This document shows, one piece after another, positions 24,085 to 33,120 of a stretch of 39,295 nt of DNA. Origin of the DNA: Euzebyaceae bacterium (GTDB lineage Bacteria > Actinomycetota > Nitriliruptoria > Euzebyales > Egibacteraceae). Position 1 is the first letter of the stretch; every line of letters begins with the position of its first letter. The notes below the pieces were generated by a model, which had not been told where the DNA came from, did no database searches, and saw nothing but the letters and a program-made list of their open reading frames with translations. The translations under genes and the position numbers were made by a program. The stretch is from assembly GCA_013696915.1 (NCBI GenBank), contig JACCXR010000411.1, positions 1 to 39,295 on the forward strand, read 5' to 3'.

Positions 24085-25779
24085 CTACGCGGACAGGTTG
24101 TCCACCCAGACCTGGTTGTACCAGAGCGGCGAGAAGTCGTCGTACTGAAGTCGCTCGCTGATCGCCATCACCGCCTCAGGCCACCAGAGGTTGAGATACG
24201 GGAGCTCCGCCGTCGTGATCCGGAGGATCTGCGAGATCGCCTCCGCCCGAACGGCCGGGTCCGTCGCGGCCTGCTGCTCCTCCAGCAGTCGTGTCACGTC
24301 GGGGTTCTGGAAGTCCGCGCGGTTGGAATCCGACCCCTCGCTGAAGACGATGGCCGGATAGTTCGCCGGGTCGGCGTAATCGGGTCCGAACGCGATGATG
24401 CCGAACGGAAAGGTGCGCGCCTCGAGATCCGCAAACCACTCCTGGGGCGTCACCTCTGTGACTTCGAGGTCGACGTTCAGCGGCGCCAGGTTCTCCCGGA
24501 GGTTCTGGAACGCGTTGCCCACCTCCGGAAGGTTGTTCGGGTACTGGACCGTGGCCGAGAAGCCATCCGGGACCGACGACTGCGCGAGCTCCTCCCTGGC
24601 CCTGTCGGGGTCGAACGAGTAGTGGGACAGCTCCTCGTAGAGCGCTGCAACCGCATCGGGCGACAGCAGCCCGCCCCACTGCGACGGGGGCACGACGCAC
24701 GACGCGACCTGCGCGTGGTCACCGAGCACGCTGCGAACGAGGCCCTCACGGTCGATCGAGTATGCGAAGGCACGCCGGACGTGGATGTCGCTCCACGGCT
24801 CCTCGGTCACGCGGAAGTAGAGCCCGATGATGGTCATACCGGGAGAGAAGATCGTCGTCGCGCCGTCGATTCCGGACCACTGGTCCGCCTGCGCCAGCGG
24901 TACCTGGAACGTGCCGTCGATCTCACCGGCTCTCATCGCGAGCTGCATGGTCTGCGGATCGGCGAAGATCTCGACAGTGATGCGCTCGATCGTCGGCTGC
25001 TCGCCCCAGTAGCTCTCGTTGCGTTCCAGGTCGATGGCATCGTCGGCGCGAAACGCCGTGATCCTGTACGGACCCGTCCCCATCGCGTTCACCGGGGTGC
25101 CGGGTGCACCGAGCTGCGACCCCAGCTCCTCGCTGAACGCCTTCGGCGTGATCGACGCGAACGTATGGACGTAGGCGAAGAACGGGTCGGGTGCGTTCAG
25201 GCGCACCGTGACCTCTGACGGGCCGGTCGCCTCGACCGAGTCGACCGAGTTGAAGTAGTACCCCATCTCGGACGCGACCTCTGGGTCGCGGTGCCGCTCC
25301 AGCGAGAACACCACGTCTTCGGTCGTGAGCGGTGTGCCGTCCCAGAACGTGACGCCGCTGCGAAGAACGAAGACGTACGTCTCCGGGTCGGGCTGCGACC
25401 ACGATTCCGCGAGCAGCGGCGTCAGCCTCAGGTCAGCGTCGTAGGTGAGCAGGGACTCGAGTGCGACGCCGAGCGGAACACCCGTCGACACGTCGAAGCC
25501 GCTCGCGTAGTCGAGGGCGCGGATGGCCGTGGTGCCCCACGTCAGCTCTTCGATCGCAGCCCCGCCGGACGGCTCCGTCCCGGTCGAGGGTGCCGTCGCC
25601 TCGGAGCTCACCGGACCGTCCGGCCCTTCGCACGCCGCGAGGACCCCCGGCAGCATGAGGGCCGCGCCGCCGACTCCGGCGCGCCTGAGCAGCTCTCGGC
25701 GCGTGAGCGCGAGGACGGTGGGCGTCTGCGGCCGCGGCCGCGGGAGCACCATGGTGTTGTGGCGTTCTCGAGCGCTCAT
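24085..25779 (-). CDS. Oligopeptide ABC importer, solute-binding lipoprotein (SBP family 5)
   Basis: A 564-residue extracellular binding protein. The N-terminus has a twin-arginine-type signal (TRRELLRRAG, ~26-35) followed by a lipobox LAAC with C50 as lipid anchor. A low-complexity Ser/Thr/Gly linker precedes the family-5 fold. Typical motifs are LLTYDADLRLTPLLAESW, VTFWDGTPLTTEDVVFSLER, GTGPYRITAF and DIHVRRAFAYSIDREGLV. The ATG at 25779 has a strong GGGAGGAG ribosome site. It is first in the leftward importer operon, downstream of the promoter/operator candidate at 25821-25882. It captures the solute outside the cell; the ligand cannot be read from sequence. Confidence 0.94.
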   Translation of the reverse strand: MSARERHNTMVLPRPRPQTPTVLALTRRELLRRAGVGGAALMLPGVLAACEGPDGPVSSEATAPSTGTEPSGGAAIEELTWGTTAIRALDYASGFDVSTGVPLGVALESLLTYDADLRLTPLLAESWSQPDPETYVFVLRSGVTFWDGTPLTTEDVVFSLERHRDPEVASEMGYYFNSVDSVEATGPSEVTVRLNAPDPFFAYVHTFASITPKAFSEELGSQLGAPGTPVNAMGTGPYRITAFRADDAIDLERNESYWGEQPTIERITVEIFADPQTMQLAMRAGEIDGTFQVPLAQADQWSGIDGATTIFSPGMTIIGLYFRVTEEPWSDIHVRRAFAYSIDREGLVRSVLGDHAQVASCVVPPSQWGGLLSPDAVAALYEELSHYSFDPDRAREELAQSSVPDGFSATVQYPNNLPEVGNAFQNLRENLAPLNVDLEVTEVTPQEWFADLEARTFPFGIIAFGPDYADPANYPAIVFSEGSDSNRADFQNPDVTRLLEEQQAATDPAVRAEAISQILRITTAELPYLNLWWPEAVMAISERLQYDDFSPLWYNQVWVDNLSA

Positions 25780-25820
25780 GATCCTGCTCCTCCCGCCGTG
25801 TGCGAAGGCGCTACGGCTGA

Positions 25821-25882
25821 TTCTGTTGTGCAGGTTTCGTTTCTAGAGCGGTCACTCTGGCCGGCGCATTCACGCCTGTCAA
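25821..25882 (-). promoter_or_regulatory. Promoter plus 25-bp operator-like element for the leftward importer operon
   Basis: On the minus strand TTGACA (25882-25877), a 17-base spacer and CAGAGT (25859-25854) form a promoter with a perfect -35 and a weak -10. Eight bases further the strand reads TAGAAACG, then AAACCTGC, then ACAACAGAA (25845-25821). This lines up base for base in length with the 25-bp elements at 15234 and 25985; its internal TTCT arm is degenerate (ACCT), while the outer TAGAA and ACAGAA are kept. Confidence 0.55.
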
Positions 25883-25956
25883 GGTCCCCGGCCGACACGC
25901 TCTTCGGCGTCGGCCGCCGTACCGTGTCATGCCGCCGCATCCCCGACGCAAGGCCC

Positions 25957-26009
25957 TTGCAGTCGCCGTGCCTCGTCAGTAGGCTAGAATCTGTTTCTGC
26001 GCCACAGAA
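25957..26009 (+). promoter_or_regulatory. Promoter plus 25-bp operator-like element for the rightward importer operon
   Basis: TTGCAG (25957-25962), a 17-base spacer and TAGGCT (25980-25985) make a good promoter. The 25-bp element starts on the last base of the -10: AGAATCTGTTTCT at 25986-25998 is an exact AGAA-N5-TTCT copy, then seven bases later CAGAA at 26005-26009. The site would cover the transcription start, a repressor-like arrangement. The binding-protein ATG is at 26088. Confidence 0.65.
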
Positions 26010-26087
26010 GCGTTCGCTTTGCACGAACCGTGGTTCCCGGTAGCGCTGGGAACTCCCCCCGGACACCAGGTAGCCCAGGAGAGTGAC

Positions 26088-27791
26088 ATGAGCCATGAGG
26101 TGGAGTCCCAGCGCATCTCCCGACAGGCACCGCGGGACGCCATGACGCGTCGGCGGCTGCGGCATGTGGCCACGACTGGCGTCGCCATCGTGCTGGCGTG
26201 GGCCCTCGCGGCCTGCGGGGCGAGCGGTCCCACCGGCAGCACCGGCGCTGGCAGTACGCCGGACAGCTCGAACGAGGCCGGCGCCGGCGACGGGGCCGCA
26301 CAGGACACCGAGGAGCTGACGTGGCGCGTCAGCGCGCTGGTGCACCTGGACTCCGCCAGGGCGCTCGACAACGGGTCGAAGTCGGTGCAGGCCATCACCA
26401 CGGAGAGCCTGGTCACCCTCGACGAGAACCTCGACATCATCCCGTGGCTGGCCGAGTCCTGGGAGCAGGCCGACCCGCTGACGTACACCTACACGCTGCG
26501 GCCCGGCGTCACGTTCTGGGACGGCAGCCCGCTCACCGTCGAGGACGTCGTCTACTCGATCGAGCGGCACAACGACCCGGACGTCGCCTCCATCGTCAGC
26601 GCGTTCCAGGACGTGGAGTCGGTGGAGGCGACGGCGGAGAACGAGGTCACCATCACCCTGACCCGTCCCCTGGCCCAGTTCGCAAGCGTGATGGCCTACG
26701 CGCCGATCGTGAGTCAGGCGGTCGCCGAGGAGCTCGGTGAGCAGTTCGGGGGACCCGGCGAGGACACCCTCATGGGGACCGGTCCCTACATGGTCACCGA
26801 CTTCCAGGCGGACACGTCCGTCGACCTCGCCCGCTACGAGGACTACTGGGGTGAGCTGCCGGCCTGGGAGCAGGTCTCCGTCGTGCTGATCAGCGACTCG
26901 CAGGCCACCCAGCTCGCGATGCGCGCCGGTGAGATCGACGGAGCGTTCTCCGTGGTGCCTTCGGAGGTCGACGACTGGCGCCAGATCGAGGGCGCCGAGG
27001 TGGAGGTCGGTGCCGCGCTGAGCCCCGCGTTCTTCGCCTGGGACCTCCGTGTCGAACCGTGGAACGACGTCCACGTCCGTCGGGCCATCGCCCACGCGCT
27101 GCCGCAGGAGCAGATCGTCGAGACCTTGCTGCCGGGCGCCGCGGAGCCGGCGACGTCGCTCGTCCCGAAGGAACAGTGGGCAGGCATCGACGTCCCGCAG
27201 GAGCGCGTCGACGAGATCTACGGCTCCCTGCCGACCTACGAGTACGACCTCGACATGGCCCGCGCCGAGCTGGAGCAGTCGGCCTTCCCCGACGGCTTCT
27301 CGGAGACCGTCGAGTTCGCCGACGCCAAGCCGCAGCTCGGCCGGGTGTCCGAGGCACTCGCGGAGAGCCTGTCGCAGATCGGCATCGACCTCGAGGTCCA
27401 GGAGGTCCCGCTGTCCCAGGAGATCGCCGCCGTGACCGGGCACGAGGGGGGATTCCGCGCCCTCAGCTTCGAAGGCAGCACCGTCGACCCGTCCGACTTC
27501 CCGTCGTTCATGCTGCCCAGTGACTTCGCCCGGCCGGGTGGCTTCAACGTGCCGCACTACCTCAACCCCCGCGTCGATGAGCTCATCGACGTGCAAGCTG
27601 AGACCCTGGATCCCGGGGAACGCAGCGAGCAGCTCGCCGAGATGATGCAGATCATCGCCGAGGACCTGCCGTACCTGCCGATCTGGTGGGAGGCCGACGT
27701 CGTCGCGTTCCGGGAGAGCCTGTCCATGGACAGCTTCCACCCCCTGTACTGGCAGCAGGGCATCTGGCCGGCGAGGGTCAGCCCGGAATAG
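26088..27791 (+). CDS. Oligopeptide ABC importer, solute-binding lipoprotein (SBP family 5), second copy
   Basis: A 567-residue extracellular binding protein paralogous to the one at 24085-25779. The signal region MTRRRLRHVATTGVAIVLA leads to lipobox LAAC with C43; a Gly/Ser/Thr-rich linker follows. Family motifs are LVTLDENLDIIPWLAESW, VTFWDGSPLTVEDVVYSIER, GTGPYMVTDF and DVHVRRAIAHALPQEQIV. The ATG at 26088 is chosen for the AGGAG seven bases upstream; a longer frame to 26019 runs into the promoter element. It is first in the rightward importer operon, 50 bases before the permease gene. Divergence from its mirror partner suggests the two bind different but related solutes. Confidence 0.94.
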   Translation: MSHEVESQRISRQAPRDAMTRRRLRHVATTGVAIVLAWALAACGASGPTGSTGAGSTPDSSNEAGAGDGAAQDTEELTWRVSALVHLDSARALDNGSKSVQAITTESLVTLDENLDIIPWLAESWEQADPLTYTYTLRPGVTFWDGSPLTVEDVVYSIERHNDPDVASIVSAFQDVESVEATAENEVTITLTRPLAQFASVMAYAPIVSQAVAEELGEQFGGPGEDTLMGTGPYMVTDFQADTSVDLARYEDYWGELPAWEQVSVVLISDSQATQLAMRAGEIDGAFSVVPSEVDDWRQIEGAEVEVGAALSPAFFAWDLRVEPWNDVHVRRAIAHALPQEQIVETLLPGAAEPATSLVPKEQWAGIDVPQERVDEIYGSLPTYEYDLDMARAELEQSAFPDGFSETVEFADAKPQLGRVSEALAESLSQIGIDLEVQEVPLSQEIAAVTGHEGGFRALSFEGSTVDPSDFPSFMLPSDFARPGGFNVPHYLNPRVDELIDVQAETLDPGERSEQLAEMMQIIAEDLPYLPIWWEADVVAFRESLSMDSFHPLYWQQGIWPARVSPE

Positions 27792-27841
27792 GGGGGTCGT
27801 TCGAGACACCGGAGCGGTAACAGGCGGAGGGGGCGGACGCC

Positions 27842-28810
27842 ATGCCGAACGCTCAGTGGCGGGCCTTCCTGGGGAAGAGGGTCCTCGCCCTCGTCGTGCT
27901 GCTCCTGGTCATCTCCATCGGCGTCTTCTCGCTCATCCACGCCGCACCGGGGAGCGCTGAGCAGATGCTGCTGAGCGGCCGGCGACCACCGAGCCCCGAA
28001 CGCGTCGCGGCGATCCAGGAGCGGTACCGCCTCAACGAGTCGTTCCTCAACCAGTACGGTCACTGGGTCACCCGTGCCGTCCGGTTCGACTTCGGCCAGT
28101 CGATCCGGACCGGCGAGGACGTGGCCCTCGCGTTGCGGGAGCGCGCTGCATTGACGGTGTTCCTCGGGAGCTACGCGTTCGCCCTGATCATGGCGTTCGG
28201 GGTCCCGCTCGGCGTCCTGGCGGCGGTCAAAAGAGGCCGCGGGATCGACCGCGCGACGATCGCGCTCAGCGTCGTCGGCGTCAGCGCTCCTGCCTTCGTG
28301 ACGGGGATCTTCCTGCTCTATGTCTTCGCCGTCATCCTGGGCTGGTTCCCCGCGTTCGGCGCGGGGGAGGGGTTCTTCGACCAGCTCCGGCATCTGGCGC
28401 TGCCAGCCGTGGCGCTCGCGCTGACCGGGCTGGCGCCGATCATCCGGTACACGCGCACGGGGATGCTCGAGGCGTTGGACCAGGACTACATCGTCTTCGC
28501 CTCCGCACGCGGGCTCGCTCGTCGGAAGGTGCTGTTCGCCTACGGCCTGCGCAACGCGCTGATCCCGGTCGTCACGGCCGGCGGCCTTATCCTGGGCGTC
28601 ATGCTGACCGGGGCGGTGCTCGTCGAGGTGACGTTCTCCCTGCCGGGACTCGGCGCGCTCCTCATCGAGTCGGTCAACTTCCAGGACGTCCCGGTGGTGC
28701 AGGCGCTCGCGATGCTGACGGCCGCCATGGTCATCACCGTGAACCTGCTGACCGACATCCTCTACCTGTTCATCGATCCCCGGATCCGCTTCGGAAAGGC
28801 GGCCTCGTGA
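27842..28810 (+). CDS. Oligopeptide ABC importer permease (DppB/OppB type), second copy
   Basis: A 322-residue membrane permease. It opens with the hydrophobic segment VLALVVLLLVISIGVFSLI and the DppB-like APGSAEQMLLSGRRPPSPE. FGQSIRTGEDV, the EAA-type loop FASARGLARRKVLFAYGLRN, and the terminal ILYLFIDPRIRFG complete the family pattern. The ATG at 27842 follows a GGAGGGGG stretch at slightly long spacing. Its stop overlaps the GTG of the DppC-type permease. It is clearly related to the permease at 21213-22178. Confidence 0.95.
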   Translation: MPNAQWRAFLGKRVLALVVLLLVISIGVFSLIHAAPGSAEQMLLSGRRPPSPERVAAIQERYRLNESFLNQYGHWVTRAVRFDFGQSIRTGEDVALALRERAALTVFLGSYAFALIMAFGVPLGVLAAVKRGRGIDRATIALSVVGVSAPAFVTGIFLLYVFAVILGWFPAFGAGEGFFDQLRHLALPAVALALTGLAPIIRYTRTGMLEALDQDYIVFASARGLARRKVLFAYGLRNALIPVVTAGGLILGVMLTGAVLVEVTFSLPGLGALLIESVNFQDVPVVQALAMLTAAMVITVNLLTDILYLFIDPRIRFGKAAS

Positions 28811-29664
28811 GCGAGGCCGCCGCCCCCCTGGGGCTCGCCGAGGAGCGGATCGGCAGCGGCCCGGGGCTGCTGATCGGGTTGTGCTGGGGGATCGTCATCG
28901 GCGTCATGGTCCTCGCCGCCTTCGGCGAGTGGATCGCGCCCAACCCCAGCGCGCAGGACCTCGCCACGGGGGTGGCCGGCCCCAGCGCGGCGCACTGGCT
29001 CGGCACCGACGACCTCGGCCGCGACGTGCTTGCGCGCCTCATCGTGGGCGCCCGGACCGCCGTCTTGGGACCGGTCTTGATCACGCTCGGGTCTGCGCTC
29101 ATCGGCACCCTGCTGGGGCTCCTGGCCGGGTACGTCGGCGGGCTGTCCGACAGCGTCATCCTGCGCTGGGCCGACCTCATGTTCGCGCTTCCGGGACAGC
29201 TGGTCGCCATCGTGGTCGTCGGCGTCCTCGGTGGCGGCTACTTCCTGGCCGTCGCCATCCTGATCGTCCTGAGCTCGCCGTACGACACGCGCCTGATCCG
29301 CGCCGCCACGCTCGAGCAGCGGCCCCGGGCGTACATCGAGGCCGCCCGGGTGCTCGGACTGCCAGGGCGCCGGGTCGCCATGGCCCACCTCCTGCCCAAC
29401 CTGGTCCCGCTCATCATCGCCAGCGTGTTCCTCGGCTTCGCCTACGCGCTGCTGGCGCTGGCTGCGCTCTCGTTCCTCGGTCTGGGGGTGGGAGCCGGCA
29501 CCCCCGACTGGGGGAGGATGCTCGCCGAGGGCCGGACCCTGCTGTTCAAAAACCCCGCGGCGGCCCTAGCCCCGGGGGCCATGCTGATCCTCACGGCGGC
29601 GAGCATGAACCTCGTCGGTGACTGGCTGGCGGAGCGGCTCTCCGACCGGGGGCGGGCGCGGTGA
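28807..29664 (+). CDS. Oligopeptide ABC importer permease (DppC/OppC type), second copy
   Basis: A 285-residue membrane permease starting at a GTG that overlaps the previous stop (GTGA); its own stop overlaps the GTG of the ATPase gene in the same way. Visible are the first membrane helix (LCWGIVIGVMVLAAFGEWIAP), the LGTDDLGRDVLARLIVGART signature, the EAA loop EAARVLGLPGRRVAMAHLLPN and the terminal SMNLVGDWLAERLSDRGRAR. The four genes of this importer therefore form one tightly coupled message. Confidence 0.95.
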   Translation: MSEAAAPLGLAEERIGSGPGLLIGLCWGIVIGVMVLAAFGEWIAPNPSAQDLATGVAGPSAAHWLGTDDLGRDVLARLIVGARTAVLGPVLITLGSALIGTLLGLLAGYVGGLSDSVILRWADLMFALPGQLVAIVVVGVLGGGYFLAVAILIVLSSPYDTRLIRAATLEQRPRAYIEAARVLGLPGRRVAMAHLLPNLVPLIIASVFLGFAYALLALAALSFLGLGVGAGTPDWGRMLAEGRTLLFKNPAAALAPGAMLILTAASMNLVGDWLAERLSDRGRAR

Positions 29665-31595
29665 GGCCGGCGGACCATTTCGAACAGCACGCGTACGCGA
29701 CGATGCAGGCGCAAGGGACCCACCTGCTCGAGGTCCGCGACCTGCGGATCACGAGTCGGGTCGGTGGACGCCATCGGACCATCGTCTCGGGAATCGGTCT
29801 CACGGTCTCCGCCGGTGAGACCGTCGGCATCGTCGGGGAGTCCGGCAGCGGCAAGTCGATGACCGCGCGGGCCCTCCTCGGACTGCTGCCCGCCGGCCTC
29901 ATGGCCCACGGAACCGTGACGTACGAGGGGCGCGATCTTTTGGCCATGCCGGAACGGGCACTGCGCCGCATCCGCGGCTCCGACATCGCCTTGATCCTCC
30001 AGGACCCCTACACGATGCTGAGCCCGCTGCGGCGCTGCGGCAAGCACCTCGAAGAGACGCTCCAGCTCCGCGATGACGGACCGCGGCTGCGTCGTCGATC
30101 GTACCGCGACGAGGCGGTCCGCCGGCTGGCCGAGGTGGGCATCACCGACCCCGGCGTGGCGGACGTCTACCCGTTCCAGCTGTCCGGAGGGATGCGCCAG
30201 CGGGTGGGGATCGCGGCGGCCATCGCCCGTGATCCCAAGATCCTCGTCGCGGACGAACCCACCACCGCCCTCGACATGACCACGCAGAAGGAGAGCCTTG
30301 GCGTTCTCAAGTCGCTCCAGGAGAGCCGCCGCATGGGGCTCATCCTGATCACCCACGACCTGCGGGTCGCCTTCGCGATGTGCGACCGGGTGTACGTGCT
30401 GTACGCCGGGTCGGTCGTGGAGGTCGCGGCCGCACCCGTCGTGGAGGCGGAACCGCTGCACCCGTACACGCTCGGCCTGCTCCTCTCCGAGCCGCCGAGC
30501 GACCGGCGCGTCTCGACGCTCGAGGCGATCGCAGGCAGCGTCCCGGAACCCGACGAGGTGGCGACCTGCTGTCCCTTCGCGCCGCGATGCGCGTGGGTCC
30601 GCGACGACCCGTGCCGGGTCGGGAAGCCCGCGCTTGCGGAGTTCGCGCCGTCACGGCACACCGCGTGCGTGCGCATCGCGGACATCCGCCACGAGATGTC
30701 CGCGCTGCGCAGCTCCGCCGAGCACCCGGTACCCAGCGCGACGGTCGCCGCGCGGAGCCGAACCCTCGTGCGGGTCGAGGGGCTCGACAAGGTCTTCACC
30801 GCGGGCTCCGGTCGAAAGGCGGGCCGGACGGTGCAGGCGCTGGTCGGCGCGTCGCTCGAGGTCGGCGACGGCGAGAGCGTCGGACTCGTGGGCGAATCGG
30901 GATCCGGGAAGACGACGCTGGGCCGTTGCCTGGTGGGCCTGGAGACGCCCTCCGCCGGTGAGATCACCATCGACGGCGTGGACGGGTCGGACTACAGCGC
31001 CCTGGACCGCAACGCGCGCAACCACCTGCGCCGGACCGTCCAGATGATCTTCCAGGACCCGTACCAGTCGCTCAACCCCGCCCGCACCGTGGACTTCGCG
31101 ATCACGGAGGCGCTGCGCGCCCGCCGCGAGCGCGCCGACCCGCAAGAGGACCTCGACGCGCTCACCGGCGAGCTCCTCGGGCGCGTCGGCCTGCCCGCGG
31201 ACTACCGCGCTCGACGACCAATCGCCCTGTCGGGCGGCGAGCGCCAGCGGGTGGCGATCGCCCGTGCCCTCGCGCTGGAGCCCCGCCTGCTCGTCTGCGA
31301 CGAGCCGGTGTCGGCGTTGGACGTCTCCGTCCAGGCACAGGTCCTCAACCTGCTCAACCGGTTGCGGGAGGACCTCGGCATCGCCTACCTGTTCATCTCC
31401 CACGACCTCGCCGTGGTCCGCCAGGTCGTCGACCGGGTCTATGTGCTCTACCGCGGCCAGGTGGTCGAGTCAGGCCCGGTCGGCGACGTCCTCGACTCCC
31501 CGAAGCACCCGTACACCGCCCGCCTGGTCGCCTCGCTCCCCAGGCCGGACACGGACTGGCTCGAGTCGTCGTCCACGGCCAAGCGCCCGGCCTGA
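29661..31595 (+). CDS. Oligopeptide ABC importer, fused two-domain ATPase, second copy
   Basis: A 644-residue fusion of OppD- and OppF-type nucleotide-binding domains, as in the mirror-image system. Domain 1 has GESGSGKSMTARALLGLLP, LSGGMRQRVGIAAAIA, ILVADEPTTALD and the CPFAPRC cysteine segment. Domain 2 has GESGSGKTTLGRCLVGLE, LSGGERQRVAIARALA and LLVCDEPVSALD, then HPYTARLVASLP. The GTG at 29661 gives ~20 residues before homology begins; a later ATG at 29703 would also serve, but the GTGA overlap favours the earlier one. It powers the importer encoded at 26088-29664. The stop is five bases from the convergent amidase stop. Confidence 0.94.
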   Translation: MRPADHFEQHAYATMQAQGTHLLEVRDLRITSRVGGRHRTIVSGIGLTVSAGETVGIVGESGSGKSMTARALLGLLPAGLMAHGTVTYEGRDLLAMPERALRRIRGSDIALILQDPYTMLSPLRRCGKHLEETLQLRDDGPRLRRRSYRDEAVRRLAEVGITDPGVADVYPFQLSGGMRQRVGIAAAIARDPKILVADEPTTALDMTTQKESLGVLKSLQESRRMGLILITHDLRVAFAMCDRVYVLYAGSVVEVAAAPVVEAEPLHPYTLGLLLSEPPSDRRVSTLEAIAGSVPEPDEVATCCPFAPRCAWVRDDPCRVGKPALAEFAPSRHTACVRIADIRHEMSALRSSAEHPVPSATVAARSRTLVRVEGLDKVFTAGSGRKAGRTVQALVGASLEVGDGESVGLVGESGSGKTTLGRCLVGLETPSAGEITIDGVDGSDYSALDRNARNHLRRTVQMIFQDPYQSLNPARTVDFAITEALRARRERADPQEDLDALTGELLGRVGLPADYRARRPIALSGGERQRVAIARALALEPRLLVCDEPVSALDVSVQAQVLNLLNRLREDLGIAYLFISHDLAVVRQVVDRVYVLYRGQVVESGPVGDVLDSPKHPYTARLVASLPRPDTDWLESSSTAKRPA

Positions 31596-31600
31596 GTCGG

Positions 31601-33061
31601 TCAGCTCGCAGGCGGCGCGGGAACCGCCCCGTCGACGACCGACGGACGACGCGCGGCCCACGGGCGGGCGACCTCGAAGGCGCGGGCCGCGCGCACCACG
31701 GTGGCGTCCTCACGCCACCGGCCGACGACGTGGAGGCCGACCGGGAGACCGTCGGCGGTGAACCCGCACGGCACGGACGCCGCCGGCTGGCCGGTGAGGT
31801 TGAACGGGTACGTGAAGCGGGGCCAGCACAGCGCGTCCGTCGGGTTCCCCGGAAGCTGTGGCGGATAGTCGGCGCCGGCCGGGAACGGCGTCACCGGAAG
31901 GGTCGGCGTGAGGAGGAGCTGGTACGTCTCCATGAGCCTGCGCATGCGCACGTACAGCTCCGCGCGGCCGGCGTTCGCTCTCGCGACGTCCACACCGCTG
32001 AAGGTCCAGCCCGTCTCGATGTGGCGAAGCCGGCCCGGGTCCAGCAGGTCACGGACCTCCGCGAACCGCTCCAAGGTCCCGTACTCACCGGCCTCGGCGG
32101 TGGCGGACATCACCTCGAACAGGCCACACGGGTCGTCGAACGGCGCGTCGATCTCATCGACGTCACACCCAAGGTCGGAGAACACCGCCACGGCTCGCGC
32201 GACGATGTCCGCGACCTCGCGGTCGACCGAGGCGCAGCCGAGGTCGGGACTCCACGCCACCCGCACACCGCGGACACCTCGGTCGATCCCGTCCACGTAC
32301 GACTCCCCCGGCGAGGCCCAGGAGTCCGGGTCGCGCACGTCCCGTCCGGCGATGACGCCGAGCAGCAGCGCGGCATCCCAGACCGTTCGTGCGATCGGTC
32401 CCATCTGGCTCACCCGCTCCATGCTGGGCTCGCCTGCGGGCACGGTGCCGTAGGTCGGCTTGAGCCCGAAGACGCCGCAGAACGACGACGGGATGCGGAT
32501 CGACCCTGCACCGTCGCTGCCCTGCGCGATGGGACCCATCCCGGCCGCCACCGCCGCCGCCGCCCCACCACTGGACCCGCCGGTCGTGAGCCCGTGGCGC
32601 CAGGGGTTGTGTGACGAGCCGACGATGCGGTTGGTGGTGTCGCCCTTCCAGCCGTACTCGGGCACGTTGGTCTTGCCCAGGATCACGGCACCGGAGGCGT
32701 AGATGCGCTGGACGACGACCGGGTCGGCGTCGGGGACCCAGTCCCTTGTGAGCAGGGAGCCGTTCGTCGTGCGGATGCCCTTCGTCGGCGTCAGGTCCTT
32801 CAGCGAGAGGGGCACTCCCAGCAGTGGCAATCCCGCGCCCTCGCCTGCGCCCAGGGCGCGCTCCGCACGCCGGGCCCGGTCCCGCGCGAGCTCGGCGGTG
32901 ACGGTGACGTAGGCGTTGAGCGTCGGGTTCACCGCCTCGACGTGTGCGAGGGTCGCCTCGACGACCTCGGTGGGCGAGAGCTCCCGTGCCCGGTACAGAC
33001 GCCCGAGCTCGATCGCGGACAGGAACACGATCTGCTCGCGGCCGTTCTTCTGATCGGTCAT
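31601..33061 (-). CDS. Amidase-signature family amidohydrolase
   Basis: A 486-residue Ser-cisSer-Lys amidase that hydrolyses a carboxamide to acid plus ammonia or amine. The triad is K88 (SLKD), S163 (GGSSGG) and nucleophile S187. The nucleophile motif reads GSDGAGSIRIP instead of the usual GSDTGGSIRIP, a two-residue change next to the oxyanion hole. The C-terminal part has LLLTPTLPVTPFP and LPVGLHVVGRW as in the family. No signal peptide. The ATG at 33061 has GGAGG eight bases upstream. It is last of a leftward three-gene operon (dimethylformamidase-like, gamma-glutamyltransferase-like, amidase), 59 bases after the preceding stop. Confidence 0.93.
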   Translation of the reverse strand: MTDQKNGREQIVFLSAIELGRLYRARELSPTEVVEATLAHVEAVNPTLNAYVTVTAELARDRARRAERALGAGEGAGLPLLGVPLSLKDLTPTKGIRTTNGSLLTRDWVPDADPVVVQRIYASGAVILGKTNVPEYGWKGDTTNRIVGSSHNPWRHGLTTGGSSGGAAAAVAAGMGPIAQGSDGAGSIRIPSSFCGVFGLKPTYGTVPAGEPSMERVSQMGPIARTVWDAALLLGVIAGRDVRDPDSWASPGESYVDGIDRGVRGVRVAWSPDLGCASVDREVADIVARAVAVFSDLGCDVDEIDAPFDDPCGLFEVMSATAEAGEYGTLERFAEVRDLLDPGRLRHIETGWTFSGVDVARANAGRAELYVRMRRLMETYQLLLTPTLPVTPFPAGADYPPQLPGNPTDALCWPRFTYPFNLTGQPAASVPCGFTADGLPVGLHVVGRWREDATVVRAARAFEVARPWAARRPSVVDGAVPAPPAS

Positions 33062-33120
33062 GCGTCCAACCTCCGCTGTGGCTCCGACCGAGCAGGTCCG
33101 CCCGTCGGTTGCCTCGTGTG

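Noticed and set aside
25776..27809. Long minus-strand open frame (~677 codons) across the rightward binding-protein gene
   Set aside because: It is the antisense frame of a gene with clear family-5 binding-protein motifs, lipobox and ribosome site on the plus strand.
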